From: Croceitalea sp947503285
GTDB taxonomy: Bacteria; Bacteroidota; Bacteroidia; Flavobacteriales; Flavobacteriaceae
Length of the DNA stretch: 64,000 bases
NCBI RefSeq assembly: GCF_036985505.1
Contig: NZ_BTGQ01000001.1
Span: forward strand, 310,001-374,000
Reading direction: 5' to 3'
Shown: in pieces, positions 51,370 through 60,750 of the stretch
How the letters are laid out: the number at the start of each line of letters is the position of its first letter
Position numbering within the stretch: the stretch's first letter is position 1
Translations under genes and position numbers: made by a program
Notes under the pieces: model-generated
What the model was told of the DNA's origin: nothing
Database searches by the model: none
The model's input: only the letters and a program-made list of their open reading frames with translations

Positions 51370-52998
51370 ATGCTTTCGGTATCCAATTTATCAGTCCAAT
51401 TTGGAAAAAGGGTTTTGTTTGATGAGGTAAATGTATCGTTTACCGAGGGTAACTGCTACGGAATCATCGGCGCTAATGGTGCGGGTAAATCGACCTTTCT
51501 AAAAATATTGGCAAAAAAACAAGATCCAACCTCGGGTCATGTGCATCTTGAACCGGGTAAGCGTATGTCCATACTTGAACAAAACCACAATGCACATGAT
51601 GAACATCCTGTTTTAGAGACGGTAGTCATGGGTAACAGACCGTTATTTGAGATCAAAACACAGATTGATGCCCTCTATGCCGATTATACCGATGAAAACG
51701 CTGAAAAAATTGGGGAGCTTCAAGTGCAATTTGAAGAAATGAACGGCTGGAATGCCGATAGTGATGCAGCGGCACTTCTTTCCAATTTGGGCATAACCGA
51801 AGATTTGCATTACACGGCCATGGCCGACATGGATTCTAAATTGAAGGTTAGGGTACTATTGGCGCAGGCTTTGTTTGGTAATCCTGATGTTTTGGTTATG
51901 GATGAGCCGACGAATGATCTTGATTATGATACCATTAATTGGTTGGAGAACTTTTTGGCCAATTATGAGAATACGGTTATCGTCGTCTCTCACGACCGTC
52001 ATTTTTTAGATGCGGTCTGTACCCATATTGCAGACATAGATTTCGGTAAGATCAATTTGTATTCGGGCAACTACACCTTCTGGTATGAAAGTAGTCAACT
52101 TGCGGCTAGACAACGGGCACAGCAAAATAAAAAGTCAGAGGAAAAAGCGAAGGAACTGCAAGAGTTTATTCAGCGCTTTAGTGCGAATGTTGCAAAAAGT
52201 AAACAGGCTACGTCCAGAAAAAAAATGTTGGATAAGTTAAAAATCGATGATATCAAACCATCCAGTAGGCGATATCCGGCCATTATTTTCGAGCGTGAAC
52301 GAGAGGCAGGTGACCAAATACTGAATATCGAAAAACTTGCCGCCACCTCTGATGATGGCGACTTACTCTTTGACAATATCAATATCAATCTTGCAAAAGG
52401 GGATAAGGTGGCCATTATTTCAAAAGACTCCCGTGCTACAACGGCATTCTATGAGATCATTACCGGCAATAAAGAGGCCGATAGGGGAACATTGCAATGG
52501 GGTGTGACCACGACACAGTCTTATTTGCCGGCAGATAATGATAAGTACTTTGATGAGAACATGAATTTGGTCGATTGGCTTCGACAATGGACCAAAACCG
52601 AAGAAGAACGTGAAGAGGTATATGTTAGGGGTTTTTTGGGTAAGATGTTATTCAGTGGCGAAGAAGCACTAAAAAAATCCACGGTTTTATCGGGGGGTGA
52701 GAAAGTGCGTTGCATGTTGAGTAGAATGATGTTACTTCGTGCGAACGTCTTGTTGCTTGACGAACCCACAAACCACTTAGACCTTGAGAGTATAACAGCA
52801 TTCAATAACTCACTCAAAAATTTTAAGGGAACGGTACTTTTGACCACCCATGACCACGAATTCGTGCATACCGTTGCCAATAGGATAATTGAACTGACCC
52901 CTAAGGGAACAATTGACCGCTACCTTACCTTCGACGAGTATATGTCAGATAAGGGTATCAAGGCACAACGGGACAAGATGTACGCTGTGCCAGCTTAA
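51370..52998 (+). CDS. ABC-F family ATPase (YbiT-like)
   Basis: The 542-residue soluble protein has two ABC domains joined by a linker (about 240-300), as in ribosome-associated ABC-F factors. Domain 1 has intact Walker A GANGAGKS and Walker B VLVMDEPTND, but its signature reads ADMDSKLK instead of LSGGQ. Domain 2 has SKDSRATT in place of Walker A but a normal signature LSGGEKVR and Walker B LLLDEPTNHLD. So only one of the two composite ATP sites is canonical. It may act in translation factor function or antibiotic protection. Confidence 0.9.
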   Translation: MLSVSNLSVQFGKRVLFDEVNVSFTEGNCYGIIGANGAGKSTFLKILAKKQDPTSGHVHLEPGKRMSILEQNHNAHDEHPVLETVVMGNRPLFEIKTQIDALYADYTDENAEKIGELQVQFEEMNGWNADSDAAALLSNLGITEDLHYTAMADMDSKLKVRVLLAQALFGNPDVLVMDEPTNDLDYDTINWLENFLANYENTVIVVSHDRHFLDAVCTHIADIDFGKINLYSGNYTFWYESSQLAARQRAQQNKKSEEKAKELQEFIQRFSANVAKSKQATSRKKMLDKLKIDDIKPSSRRYPAIIFEREREAGDQILNIEKLAATSDDGDLLFDNININLAKGDKVAIISKDSRATTAFYEIITGNKEADRGTLQWGVTTTQSYLPADNDKYFDENMNLVDWLRQWTKTEEEREEVYVRGFLGKMLFSGEEALKKSTVLSGGEKVRCMLSRMMLLRANVLLLDEPTNHLDLESITAFNNSLKNFKGTVLLTTHDHEFVHTVANRIIELTPKGTIDRYLTFDEYMSDKGIKAQRDKMYAVPA

Positions 52999-53718
52999 TT
53001 ATGCATTAAAATACTTACTGTTCCAGATTACCGGATTAAAGTTTTTACCAAGTGCAAAACCGTAGAAAATCACTACTGCCGCAATTGATTTGAACATGAA
53101 AAAGTAAATTATCCAAAATTCGGCTGCGGTATCCGATTTTGAAAAAAGCCCGGAAGGAACCAGCAAGGTGGCCAAATAGCTAATTAATAACGTAGTGATA
53201 GTCAAATTCACTATCCCTTTGAAAGGCCAGACCAATGCCTTTCGCAACGGGTGTAAATCGTTTCCCCATTTGTGTATAAGGTAATAATAGCCATTACCGA
53301 TGGGTGCAAACAAAAGGGGATCATCCTTATCTTCCAACTTAAAAAGTTTCGAGGGGGCCATTATCTTAAAGCCTTTGATCTCAATACCATGAAGTTTTTC
53401 AAGCTGTTTTATTTTTGAAATACCACTTTGCGGAATTTTTCCCTTAAAATATTTTGAATCTAAAAAGCGTAGTCGGTACTCAATACAAATCTTTTTGATC
53501 TGTGAGATATGATAAATATTAGGACTCTCCATTAGCTCGAAATCAAATTTATTGGTAATACCAACATTTGATTTGGATTTTAAACGCGATGCTATCTCAG
53601 ATTCTTTGTTGAAATCTTCTTTTAAAATCTGATAAACCGCATCTAAAATCTCGTTCGAAGGGGTCGTGCTGGCTTTGATACGTGCCAGCTCACGTTCAAT
53701 GTTCGTCTTTGGAAGCAT
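52999..53718 (-). CDS. Membrane protein of unknown function
   Basis: The 239-residue product has a soluble N-terminal half (about 1-150; helix-rich, with Lys/Glu runs) and two or three C-terminal membrane helices near 165-230. I do not recognise a family. It ends exactly at the ABC-F stop, on the opposite strand. The start at 53718 (MLPKTNIERELARI) is chosen over one six codons upstream. Confidence 0.6.
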   Translation of the reverse strand: MLPKTNIERELARIKASTTPSNEILDAVYQILKEDFNKESEIASRLKSKSNVGITNKFDFELMESPNIYHISQIKKICIEYRLRFLDSKYFKGKIPQSGISKIKQLEKLHGIEIKGFKIMAPSKLFKLEDKDDPLLFAPIGNGYYYLIHKWGNDLHPLRKALVWPFKGIVNLTITTLLISYLATLLVPSGLFSKSDTAAEFWIIYFFMFKSIAAVVIFYGFALGKNFNPVIWNSKYFNA

Positions 53719-53932
53719 TATTTTCTTTTTTAGCAATTACTCAAAATTAGTTAAATGATTTTTTTGTCGATAGGAGAGGTCGTTAATTCATATGTTAAAT
53801 TTATGTTAATTTCTATGAAGTGCATAGGGGCTGATTCCCGATTACAGTTGATTGTGCTATCTTACCGATGTTTTTGGTATTTCATCGATGGAACACGTGA
53901 AAATATCAATGCAATTAACAATTCGAACGAAA

Positions 53933-54502
53933 ATGAAAAGTCCCCAATCGCCCCTCTACATCATAGGTTTTCTATGTTTTACCCTATCCCTTTTCTCTCA
54001 AACCAAGTCTTTGACCGTGTTGACCCCTTCGGTGTATCCGGTCGTAAATGAGAAGACCATTATGGAGACCACGGGAGATTCTGAAAACCATAAAATCTTA
54101 CTCGCGGCCGTGAAAGCGGCTGATTTGGAAAAAGTATTGGGCCAAAGTGGTCCTTTCACTTTTTTTGCACCTTCTGACAATGCCTTTTCTAAATTTTCTT
54201 CTGAAGAGCTTAAGCATCTTTTTAATGAAGACAACAAAAAAGTGCTGAAAGATTTACTTACGTATCACATCGTCGCCGGCAATTTGTCAGCTTCGAAAAT
54301 GTTGCGTGCCATGTGTAGTGGTCGAGGTTCGGCAAGTTTTACTACCGTTCAAGGTGCCAAAATTACAGCCACCATGAAAGGTACTGATATTATCTTGACG
54401 GATTCTTTGGGCAATACTGCAAAGATTACCGTAGCCGACGCCAGCCAGAGCAATGGTGTTATTCACGAAATAGATACCGTAATACTACCAACAGAGCTTT
54501 AA
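53933..54502 (+). CDS. Fasciclin-domain exported protein
   Basis: The 189-residue product has a Sec signal peptide (about 1-24) and one FAS1 domain (about 60-185) with the H1 motif FTFFAPSDNAFSKF and the H2 motif NGVIHEIDTVILP. FAS1 proteins usually mediate adhesion or matrix binding. The start at 53933 gives a good signal peptide; an ATG at 53909 is possible. It is convergent with pheT. Confidence 0.87.
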   Translation: MKSPQSPLYIIGFLCFTLSLFSQTKSLTVLTPSVYPVVNEKTIMETTGDSENHKILLAAVKAADLEKVLGQSGPFTFFAPSDNAFSKFSSEELKHLFNEDNKKVLKDLLTYHIVAGNLSASKMLRAMCSGRGSASFTTVQGAKITATMKGTDIILTDSLGNTAKITVADASQSNGVIHEIDTVILPTEL

Positions 54503-54513
54503 ATAGCTAAGGT

Positions 54514-56940
54514 TTACCGCAGCTCTGCACCCAATTTTGATTTAAAGACTTGTTGAAGCTTAGACATGGTTTTGTCTATTTGTTTATCGGTCAAGGTTTT
54601 GGAAGTGTCTTGTAAGGTAAAGCTCAGGGCATAAGACTTTTTCCCCTTTGGTAAGCTCTTTCCGGTGTACACATCAAATAATGCGATGTCAGTGAGTAGA
54701 TTCCTTTCCGTTTGAAAGGCCAATTCGCGAATTTCCTTAAAACTGACATTCTCATCCAACAATAAGGCCAAATCTCGATTTACTTCCGGATATTTTGGTA
54801 TCTCATGGAATGTGATGGAATTGTCTTTTACCAGGTTTTGTACGGTTTCCCAATCTATGTCAGCAAACAGAATGACACCTTTAGCATCAAAACCCGTGGC
54901 TATCGTCTTTTTTATGATTCCGAATTCAGCGATTTTTTGCCTTTTGTGGTGAATCTCAAGGCCTTCAGAAAACAAGGTGTCCGCAATGGCAACTTCTTTG
55001 GTTCCCTTTATACCCAATCGGTCGAATACCCCGGTAAGAACCCCTTTAAGAAAGAAAAAATCAGTGGCTTTTGATTGCGATGCCCAATTTGACGCAGATT
55101 GGTTTCCGGTCATGATGATGGATAAGTGAAACTTCTCATCATAGGTATCGCCTTGTCGGCCGTAGGTTTTTCCAAACTCAAAAAACTTCAAATCATGTTT
55201 TCTGCGATTTTGATTATAGACCAGGGTTTCAAGACTAGAGAATAGCATTGATTTTCGAAGAACGGCTAAATCGGCACTTAGGGGATTTAACATTTCGACC
55301 AATGTGGTGTCATCTTCTTCGTTTAAATAGGTACTGTATTCTTTTGTAACAAGACTATTTGTCATTATTTCAAAAAAGCCTTGAGAAGCCAATAAGTCAC
55401 CCACGATATTTTGCAACCGATGATTTTCAAATCGAGAAGTACTGGCAACCGAAGCGGTAAACTTTTCGTTGAACCCGATTTTGTTATAGCCATAAACCCT
55501 TAGAATCTCTTCAATAACATCTACCTCGCGAAGCACATCGGTTCGATATGAGGGTATCGTAAGCCCAAGGCCAGATTCGGTGACATTGTTAACCTTGATC
55601 TCCAACGACGCCAATATTGATTTGATCGTATCGTGGTCAATATTTTCACCGACAAGTCTATTGACTTTTTCAAAGGTCAAAAAAACCTGGGTATCACTCT
55701 TTTTATTAGGGTATAGATCAAGAACATCTGAACTGATTTCACCCCCGGCAATCTCTTTGATTAACTGCGCCGCCCGTATCAGGGAATACTCGGTCAGATT
55801 GATATCAATTCCCCTTTCAAACCTAAAAGAGGCATCCGTATTCAAACCATGTCTTTTCGCGGTCTTGCGTATAGCCACGGGATCAAAGTAGGCACTTTCA
55901 AGAAATATGGAAGTCGTATTTTCGGTTACGCCAGAATGGATACCCCCGAAAACCCCTGCAATACACATGGGCTTCTCTTGGTCACAGATCATAAGATCAT
56001 CTTCGTGTAATTCTCGTTCAACACCATCTAAAGTCGTGAATTTCGTTCCTTTGGCTAAGGTTTTGACCACTACCTTATGGCCCCTGATCTTCGATGCGTC
56101 AAAAGCGTGTAAGGGTTGGCCAAGTTCGTGTAAAACGTAATTGGTGATATCTACGATATTGTTTATTGGTGAAAGGCCGATGGACCTCAACCTGTTCTTA
56201 AGCCAATCAGGGGAATCTTGAACAATGACATTACTAATGGTCACACCACAGTACCTGGGTGCTAAGGTATTGTCCTTTACTTCGATATCTATTTTTAGGG
56301 ACCTATTGTCTACCGCATAGTTACTTGTAGATGGTGTGAGCAGCTTGAGTGCGACTTCTTGCTGTTCTAAGCCCGCCTTTAAATCACGTGCGACACCAAA
56401 ATGGCTCATGGCATCAGCCCTGTTTGGGGTTAGGCCTATTTCAAATACCTGATCGATTTCAATATTGAAAATTTCACTACAAGGTGTACCAGGCACAAAA
56501 TGTTCATCTAAGACCAAGATGCCCTCATGGCTGTCACCTAAACCGAGCTCATCTTCGGCACATATCATACCATGACTCTCTTCACCCCGAATCTTACCCT
56601 TTTTAATAGTCCATGCCTCCCCCTCTTTAGTGTAAAGTGTAGTGCCTATGGTGGCCACGGGAACTTTTTGGCCTTGGGCCACATTGGGGGCACCGCAAAC
56701 GATTTGAACAGGGTCTCCACTGCCGATATCAACGGTGGTCAGTTTTAATCGATCTGCGTTCGGGTGTTTTGAACAGGTTAGCACATGGCCAACAACGATA
56801 CCTTTCAAACCGCCTTTAATGGATTCAAAACTCGAGATTCCCTCAACTTCCAAACCGAGGTCGGTAAGTAGTTCCCCGGTTTTTGTCGCTTCCCAATCCA
56901 GTTGTAAAAATTGTTTCAACCAGTTGTATGAAATTTTCAT
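54514..56940 (-). CDS. pheT: Phenylalanine-tRNA ligase beta subunit
   Basis: The 808-residue subunit contains the tRNA-binding (EMAP/OB) domain (about 40-148), B3/B4 editing domains (about 200-400), B5 (about 405-475), the class II-like core and a C-terminal ferredoxin-fold anticodon-binding domain (about 715-808). Length is normal. The alpha subunit gene pheS is not adjacent. A promoter of clear consensus lies upstream. Confidence 0.95.
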   Translation of the reverse strand: MKISYNWLKQFLQLDWEATKTGELLTDLGLEVEGISSFESIKGGLKGIVVGHVLTCSKHPNADRLKLTTVDIGSGDPVQIVCGAPNVAQGQKVPVATIGTTLYTKEGEAWTIKKGKIRGEESHGMICAEDELGLGDSHEGILVLDEHFVPGTPCSEIFNIEIDQVFEIGLTPNRADAMSHFGVARDLKAGLEQQEVALKLLTPSTSNYAVDNRSLKIDIEVKDNTLAPRYCGVTISNVIVQDSPDWLKNRLRSIGLSPINNIVDITNYVLHELGQPLHAFDASKIRGHKVVVKTLAKGTKFTTLDGVERELHEDDLMICDQEKPMCIAGVFGGIHSGVTENTTSIFLESAYFDPVAIRKTAKRHGLNTDASFRFERGIDINLTEYSLIRAAQLIKEIAGGEISSDVLDLYPNKKSDTQVFLTFEKVNRLVGENIDHDTIKSILASLEIKVNNVTESGLGLTIPSYRTDVLREVDVIEEILRVYGYNKIGFNEKFTASVASTSRFENHRLQNIVGDLLASQGFFEIMTNSLVTKEYSTYLNEEDDTTLVEMLNPLSADLAVLRKSMLFSSLETLVYNQNRRKHDLKFFEFGKTYGRQGDTYDEKFHLSIIMTGNQSASNWASQSKATDFFFLKGVLTGVFDRLGIKGTKEVAIADTLFSEGLEIHHKRQKIAEFGIIKKTIATGFDAKGVILFADIDWETVQNLVKDNSITFHEIPKYPEVNRDLALLLDENVSFKEIRELAFQTERNLLTDIALFDVYTGKSLPKGKKSYALSFTLQDTSKTLTDKQIDKTMSKLQQVFKSKLGAELR

Positions 56941-56959
56941 TGGCCATTTTTAGAATCAG

Positions 56960-56990
56960 CAAATATAAAACATTGGTCATTGACATTCAA
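56960..56990 (-). promoter_or_regulatory. Promoter of pheT
   Basis: On the minus strand TTG (56988-56990), 20 bases, then TATATTTG (56960-56967). It is about 20 bases from the pheT ATG. Confidence 0.7.
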
Positions 56991-57070
56991 TGTGAATTGC
57001 GGACAAAGAATCCGCTAAAATTTGTAAGGAATTTAAAATCTTACGATTTAAATAGCGAAATTTAACGACT

Positions 57071-58294
57071 ATGGGAAAACGACTTTTGATATTGATTTTG
57101 GTCTTAGCTGCTTTTGCTTGTAAGAATGAGGTAGTGACAAAGCTGAATACCGGTGAATGGCATGGGACTATGCAAGTAGCTTCAGATGAAGAGCTACCTT
57201 TTAATTTTAGCGTTTCGGAATCTGAAGAATCCGGTTACCTTATCAAAATTCGTAATTCTGAGGAAGTAGTCGAAATTGATGAAATTGAGACACAAGGCGA
57301 TTCCATCATTATTAAAATGCCTGTTTTCGAAGGATATATCTCTGGGCGTTTTTCAGAAACCGATATTTCGGGGAACTTCATCAAAGAAAGTTTGAATAGG
57401 GTGGTGCCCTTTAAAGCCACTTATGGTGAACGTGCAAGGTTCGAAACGAAAGAAAGGGCAAAAGTTGATGTCTCTGGAATATGGGAAACCACTTTCAATT
57501 ACGGAACGGACAGTCTTTATGTTGCCAAAGGCATCTTCTATCAAGATGACCATAAAGTCACCGGTACCATTCGTACTAAAACCGGTGATTATAGATACCT
57601 TGAGGGTGTTGTCGATGGCAGCGAGCTAAAGCTTTCGACTTTTGATGGGGCGCATGTATTTTTGTTCAAGGCACTTGTCAGTGACGGTACCTTGGTAGGA
57701 CAATTTTATTCTGGCAACCATTCCCTCGAAAATTTTAAGGCGAAAAGAAATGATGCCTATGAATTACCGGATGCCCATACACTTACTTTCTTAAAGGAAG
57801 GATACGATAGTTTTGATTTTACCTTTCCGAACGAAAAAGGGGAACTGATTAGTTTAACCGATGCACGATTCACCGATAAAGTGGTCTTGGTACAGATTAT
57901 GGGTACTTGGTGCCCAAATTGTTTGGATGAGACCAAGTTTTACGTGGAGTATTTGAAAAATAATCCGAATCCAGAACTACAGGTGGTCGCGTTGGCTTTT
58001 GAATATGCCAAGACCAAGGAAAAAGCTTTTAAAGGCATCGAACGGTTGCGAAGTAGGGTAGGGGTGACATATCCTATACTATTGGCACAGATAGGGACTT
58101 CCAATAAAACGAAAGCCAATGAAAAATTACCGATGCTGAATCATGTACTGTCTTATCCAACCACCATCTATATTGATAAAAAAGGAACTGTCAGAAAAAT
58201 ACATACTGGATTCAACGGGCCAGCTACAGGTGAAAAATATGAGGCGTTCAAAGCAGGGTTCACCAAAACCCTTGATGAATTGCTGGCTGAATAA
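57071..58294 (+). CDS. TlpA-family thioredoxin lipoprotein
   Basis: The 407-residue lipoprotein has lipobox FAC (Cys17). An N-terminal beta-rich region (about 20-230) precedes a TlpA/AhpC-type thioredoxin domain (about 255-400) with CPNC in GTWCPNCLDE near residue 280. This gives it a potential thiol-disulfide role in the periplasm, unlike the CXXC-less protein at 49.8 kb. It is convergent with leuB, with no gap. Confidence 0.88.
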   Translation: MGKRLLILILVLAAFACKNEVVTKLNTGEWHGTMQVASDEELPFNFSVSESEESGYLIKIRNSEEVVEIDEIETQGDSIIIKMPVFEGYISGRFSETDISGNFIKESLNRVVPFKATYGERARFETKERAKVDVSGIWETTFNYGTDSLYVAKGIFYQDDHKVTGTIRTKTGDYRYLEGVVDGSELKLSTFDGAHVFLFKALVSDGTLVGQFYSGNHSLENFKAKRNDAYELPDAHTLTFLKEGYDSFDFTFPNEKGELISLTDARFTDKVVLVQIMGTWCPNCLDETKFYVEYLKNNPNPELQVVALAFEYAKTKEKAFKGIERLRSRVGVTYPILLAQIGTSNKTKANEKLPMLNHVLSYPTTIYIDKKGTVRKIHTGFNGPATGEKYEAFKAGFTKTLDELLAE

Positions 58295-59413
58295 TCAGAT
58301 TATCGTTGATTTTCCTAACCCGATATTTTCATCGTTCATATTAAGGTCATCATGGTTTTCGACAATGCGGTCGGCTATAAAATCACCAACATGTGATGTA
58401 CCATACTTGCTGCCTGCATGTAGGTCTGGTGTTACAATTCCTTTTTCCAATGACTTATCCACGGCTTCTCGAACTACCATGGCTTCTTCGTAAAGGGAAA
58501 AGTGTTCCAATAACATTGCCGCGGATAATATGGAAGCAACGGGGTTTGCAATATTACCGCCCTTTGCTTGAGGGTACGAGCCGTGTATAGGTTCAAAAAG
58601 GGCATTGTCCTCACCGATTGAGGCCGATGCCAAAAGACCAATGGAGCCTCCAATAACACTACCTTCATCCGAGAGGATGTCGCCGAACATATTTTCGGTC
58701 AAAATAACGTCAAATTGACTTGGGTTCAGAATTAATTGCATCGCGGCATTATCTACAAAAAGATAGTCTAAGGTTACTTCAGGATAACTCTCCCCGATTT
58801 TAGAGACCACTTTACGCCACAAGCGTGAAGATTCCAAAACGTTCGCCTTGTCCACCAAGGTCAGTTTATTATTCCTGTTCTTGGCAGCTTTAAAGGCCAG
58901 ATGCGCGATCCTACTGATTTCTTTTTGTGAGTATTCGCAAAGGTCTGATGCCACTGTACCATTATCGTTGATTTTTTTCTCGCCAAAATAAATACCTCCG
59001 GTCAATTCGCGATAAATGGTAAAATCGGTTCCTAAGATGATTTCTTTTTTTAATGGGGAATTATCCACTAAAGTCGGAAATGTTTTTATCGGTCTGATAT
59101 TCGCAAAGAGACCCAACTCTTTTCGCAATCGCAACAAACCTTGTTCAGGCCGTATTTTGGCACTGGGGTCATTGTCATATTTAGGGTCACCGATAGCCCC
59201 AAAAAGAATGGCATCGGCCTCTTTGCACAGGGCTAAGGTTTTTTCGGGTAACGGGTCGTCAAATTTATCAATGGCAATGGCACCGACGACTGCTTCTTTA
59301 TAACTGAAGTTGTGCCCAAAATTTTCCTCAATGGCCTGTAAAGCTTTAACTGCCTGTTCCATAACTTCCGGCCCAATGCCATCACCCGATAATAGTGCGA
59401 TTTTCAAATCCAT
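58295..59413 (-). CDS. leuB: 3-isopropylmalate dehydrogenase
   Basis: LeuB oxidises and decarboxylates 3-isopropylmalate with NAD+. The 372-residue enzyme has GDGIGPEVM near the N-terminus, RELTGGIYFG near 140, metal-binding Asp in ENMFGDILSDEGSVIGGS, and GSYPQAKGGNIANP. Length is normal. It lies 18 bases after leuA. Confidence 0.95.
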   Translation of the reverse strand: MDLKIALLSGDGIGPEVMEQAVKALQAIEENFGHNFSYKEAVVGAIAIDKFDDPLPEKTLALCKEADAILFGAIGDPKYDNDPSAKIRPEQGLLRLRKELGLFANIRPIKTFPTLVDNSPLKKEIILGTDFTIYRELTGGIYFGEKKINDNGTVASDLCEYSQKEISRIAHLAFKAAKNRNNKLTLVDKANVLESSRLWRKVVSKIGESYPEVTLDYLFVDNAAMQLILNPSQFDVILTENMFGDILSDEGSVIGGSIGLLASASIGEDNALFEPIHGSYPQAKGGNIANPVASILSAAMLLEHFSLYEEAMVVREAVDKSLEKGIVTPDLHAGSKYGTSHVGDFIADRIVENHDDLNMNDENIGLGKSTII

Positions 59414-59431
59414 ACCAATGCCAAATTGGGC

Positions 59432-60604
59432 TCAAGCTAAACTCTCGAGGTTGATATTGCTGGTTTCCACGATTTCATGAATGTCGCTGTCAATGATTTC
59501 CTTTTTACGGTCTGCGAATTTCAAAAAGTTCTCGTAAACGGCATCCAATTGTAATTTGGTCAATTCGTAGCCCACGTTTTTGGCACGATAGGCCAATGCT
59601 GCACGGCCGCTTCTTGCGGTAAGCACTATGGATGACTCACTGACACCGACATCTTTCGGGTCAATGATCTCGTAGGTCTCCCTATTTTTGATAACCCCAT
59701 CTTGATGGATACCTGAACTGTGGGCAAAGGCGTTCGATCCAACAATAGCCTTATTGGGCTGTACGGGCATCCCCATTTTTTCAGAAACCATCAAACTGGT
59801 ATCGTATAATAATTTACTGTTGATGTTCGTATCTAGGTTTAGGTCTGGATGTTGTCTTAAAATCATTACTACCTCTTCTAGAGAAGTGTTCCCTGCCCGT
59901 TCACCAATACCATTGATAGTGCATTCAATTTGTCTCGCACCACCGATGACCCCAGAAATGGAGTTTGCCGTTGCAAGCCCTAAATCGTTATGGCAATGGC
60001 AAGAAAGTATTGCCTTTTCAATACCAGTGACGTTTTCTTTTAAATATTTCATTTTTGCACCGTACTCATCAGGTAGGCAATATCCTGTTGTGTCAGGAAT
60101 ATTTAAAACTGTTGCCCCTGCTTTTATGACTGCTTCACAAACACGGGCAAGGTATTCGTTTTCCGTTCTGCCGGCGTCTTCGGCATAGAATTCAACATCT
60201 TCTACAAAACTTTTGGCATATTTAACGGCTGCAACGGCACGTTCGATAATGGCCTCTTGGGTAGACTTGAATTTGTGCTTGATATGTGAGTCTGAGGTTC
60301 CAATTCCTGTATGGATTCGAGGCCTCTTCGCTATTTTGATTGCCTCGGCAGCCACTTCGATATCCTTTTTAACGGATCGGGTAAGTCCGCAAACTGTGGC
60401 ATTTTTAACCAACTTGGCGATTTCATGTACTGATTTGAAATCTCCTGGACTTGAAATCGGGAAACCGGCCTCAATCACGTCAACACCCAATTCATCAAGC
60501 CGTTCGGCTATGACCAATTTTTGTTTGGTGTCTAATTTGCAACCGGGTACTTGTTCTCCATCTCTAAGTGTGGTGTCAAAAATTTGTACCTTATCTTTAC
60601 TCAT
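59432..60604 (-). CDS. leuA: 2-isopropylmalate synthase, short form
   Basis: LeuA condenses acetyl-CoA with 2-oxoisovalerate, the first step of leucine synthesis. The 390-residue protein has DTTLRDGEQVPG near the N-terminus and the HCHNDLGLA metal site near 205. It is shorter than E. coli LeuA (523 residues), ending where the C-terminal allosteric LeuA domain would begin, so leucine feedback through that domain is absent. The second of two ATGs is preferred. Confidence 0.93.
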   Translation of the reverse strand: MSKDKVQIFDTTLRDGEQVPGCKLDTKQKLVIAERLDELGVDVIEAGFPISSPGDFKSVHEIAKLVKNATVCGLTRSVKKDIEVAAEAIKIAKRPRIHTGIGTSDSHIKHKFKSTQEAIIERAVAAVKYAKSFVEDVEFYAEDAGRTENEYLARVCEAVIKAGATVLNIPDTTGYCLPDEYGAKMKYLKENVTGIEKAILSCHCHNDLGLATANSISGVIGGARQIECTINGIGERAGNTSLEEVVMILRQHPDLNLDTNINSKLLYDTSLMVSEKMGMPVQPNKAIVGSNAFAHSSGIHQDGVIKNRETYEIIDPKDVGVSESSIVLTARSGRAALAYRAKNVGYELTKLQLDAVYENFLKFADRKKEIIDSDIHEIVETSNINLESLA

Positions 60605-60750
60605 CATTCAGGATAGTTTAAACTCAATAACACGAATATAAAACAGTGATGTGCAAGAACTTTCAAGGCCTATGTCGCATTACAACGTTAAATTGTTTTT
60701 TAGGGTATTCAATAACTTGAAAAACAAATACTTAAATAGTTTTTTTTACG

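Noticed and set aside
60608..60750. Search for a leucine leader peptide upstream of leuA
   Set aside because: No run of Leu codons or attenuator hairpin is present.
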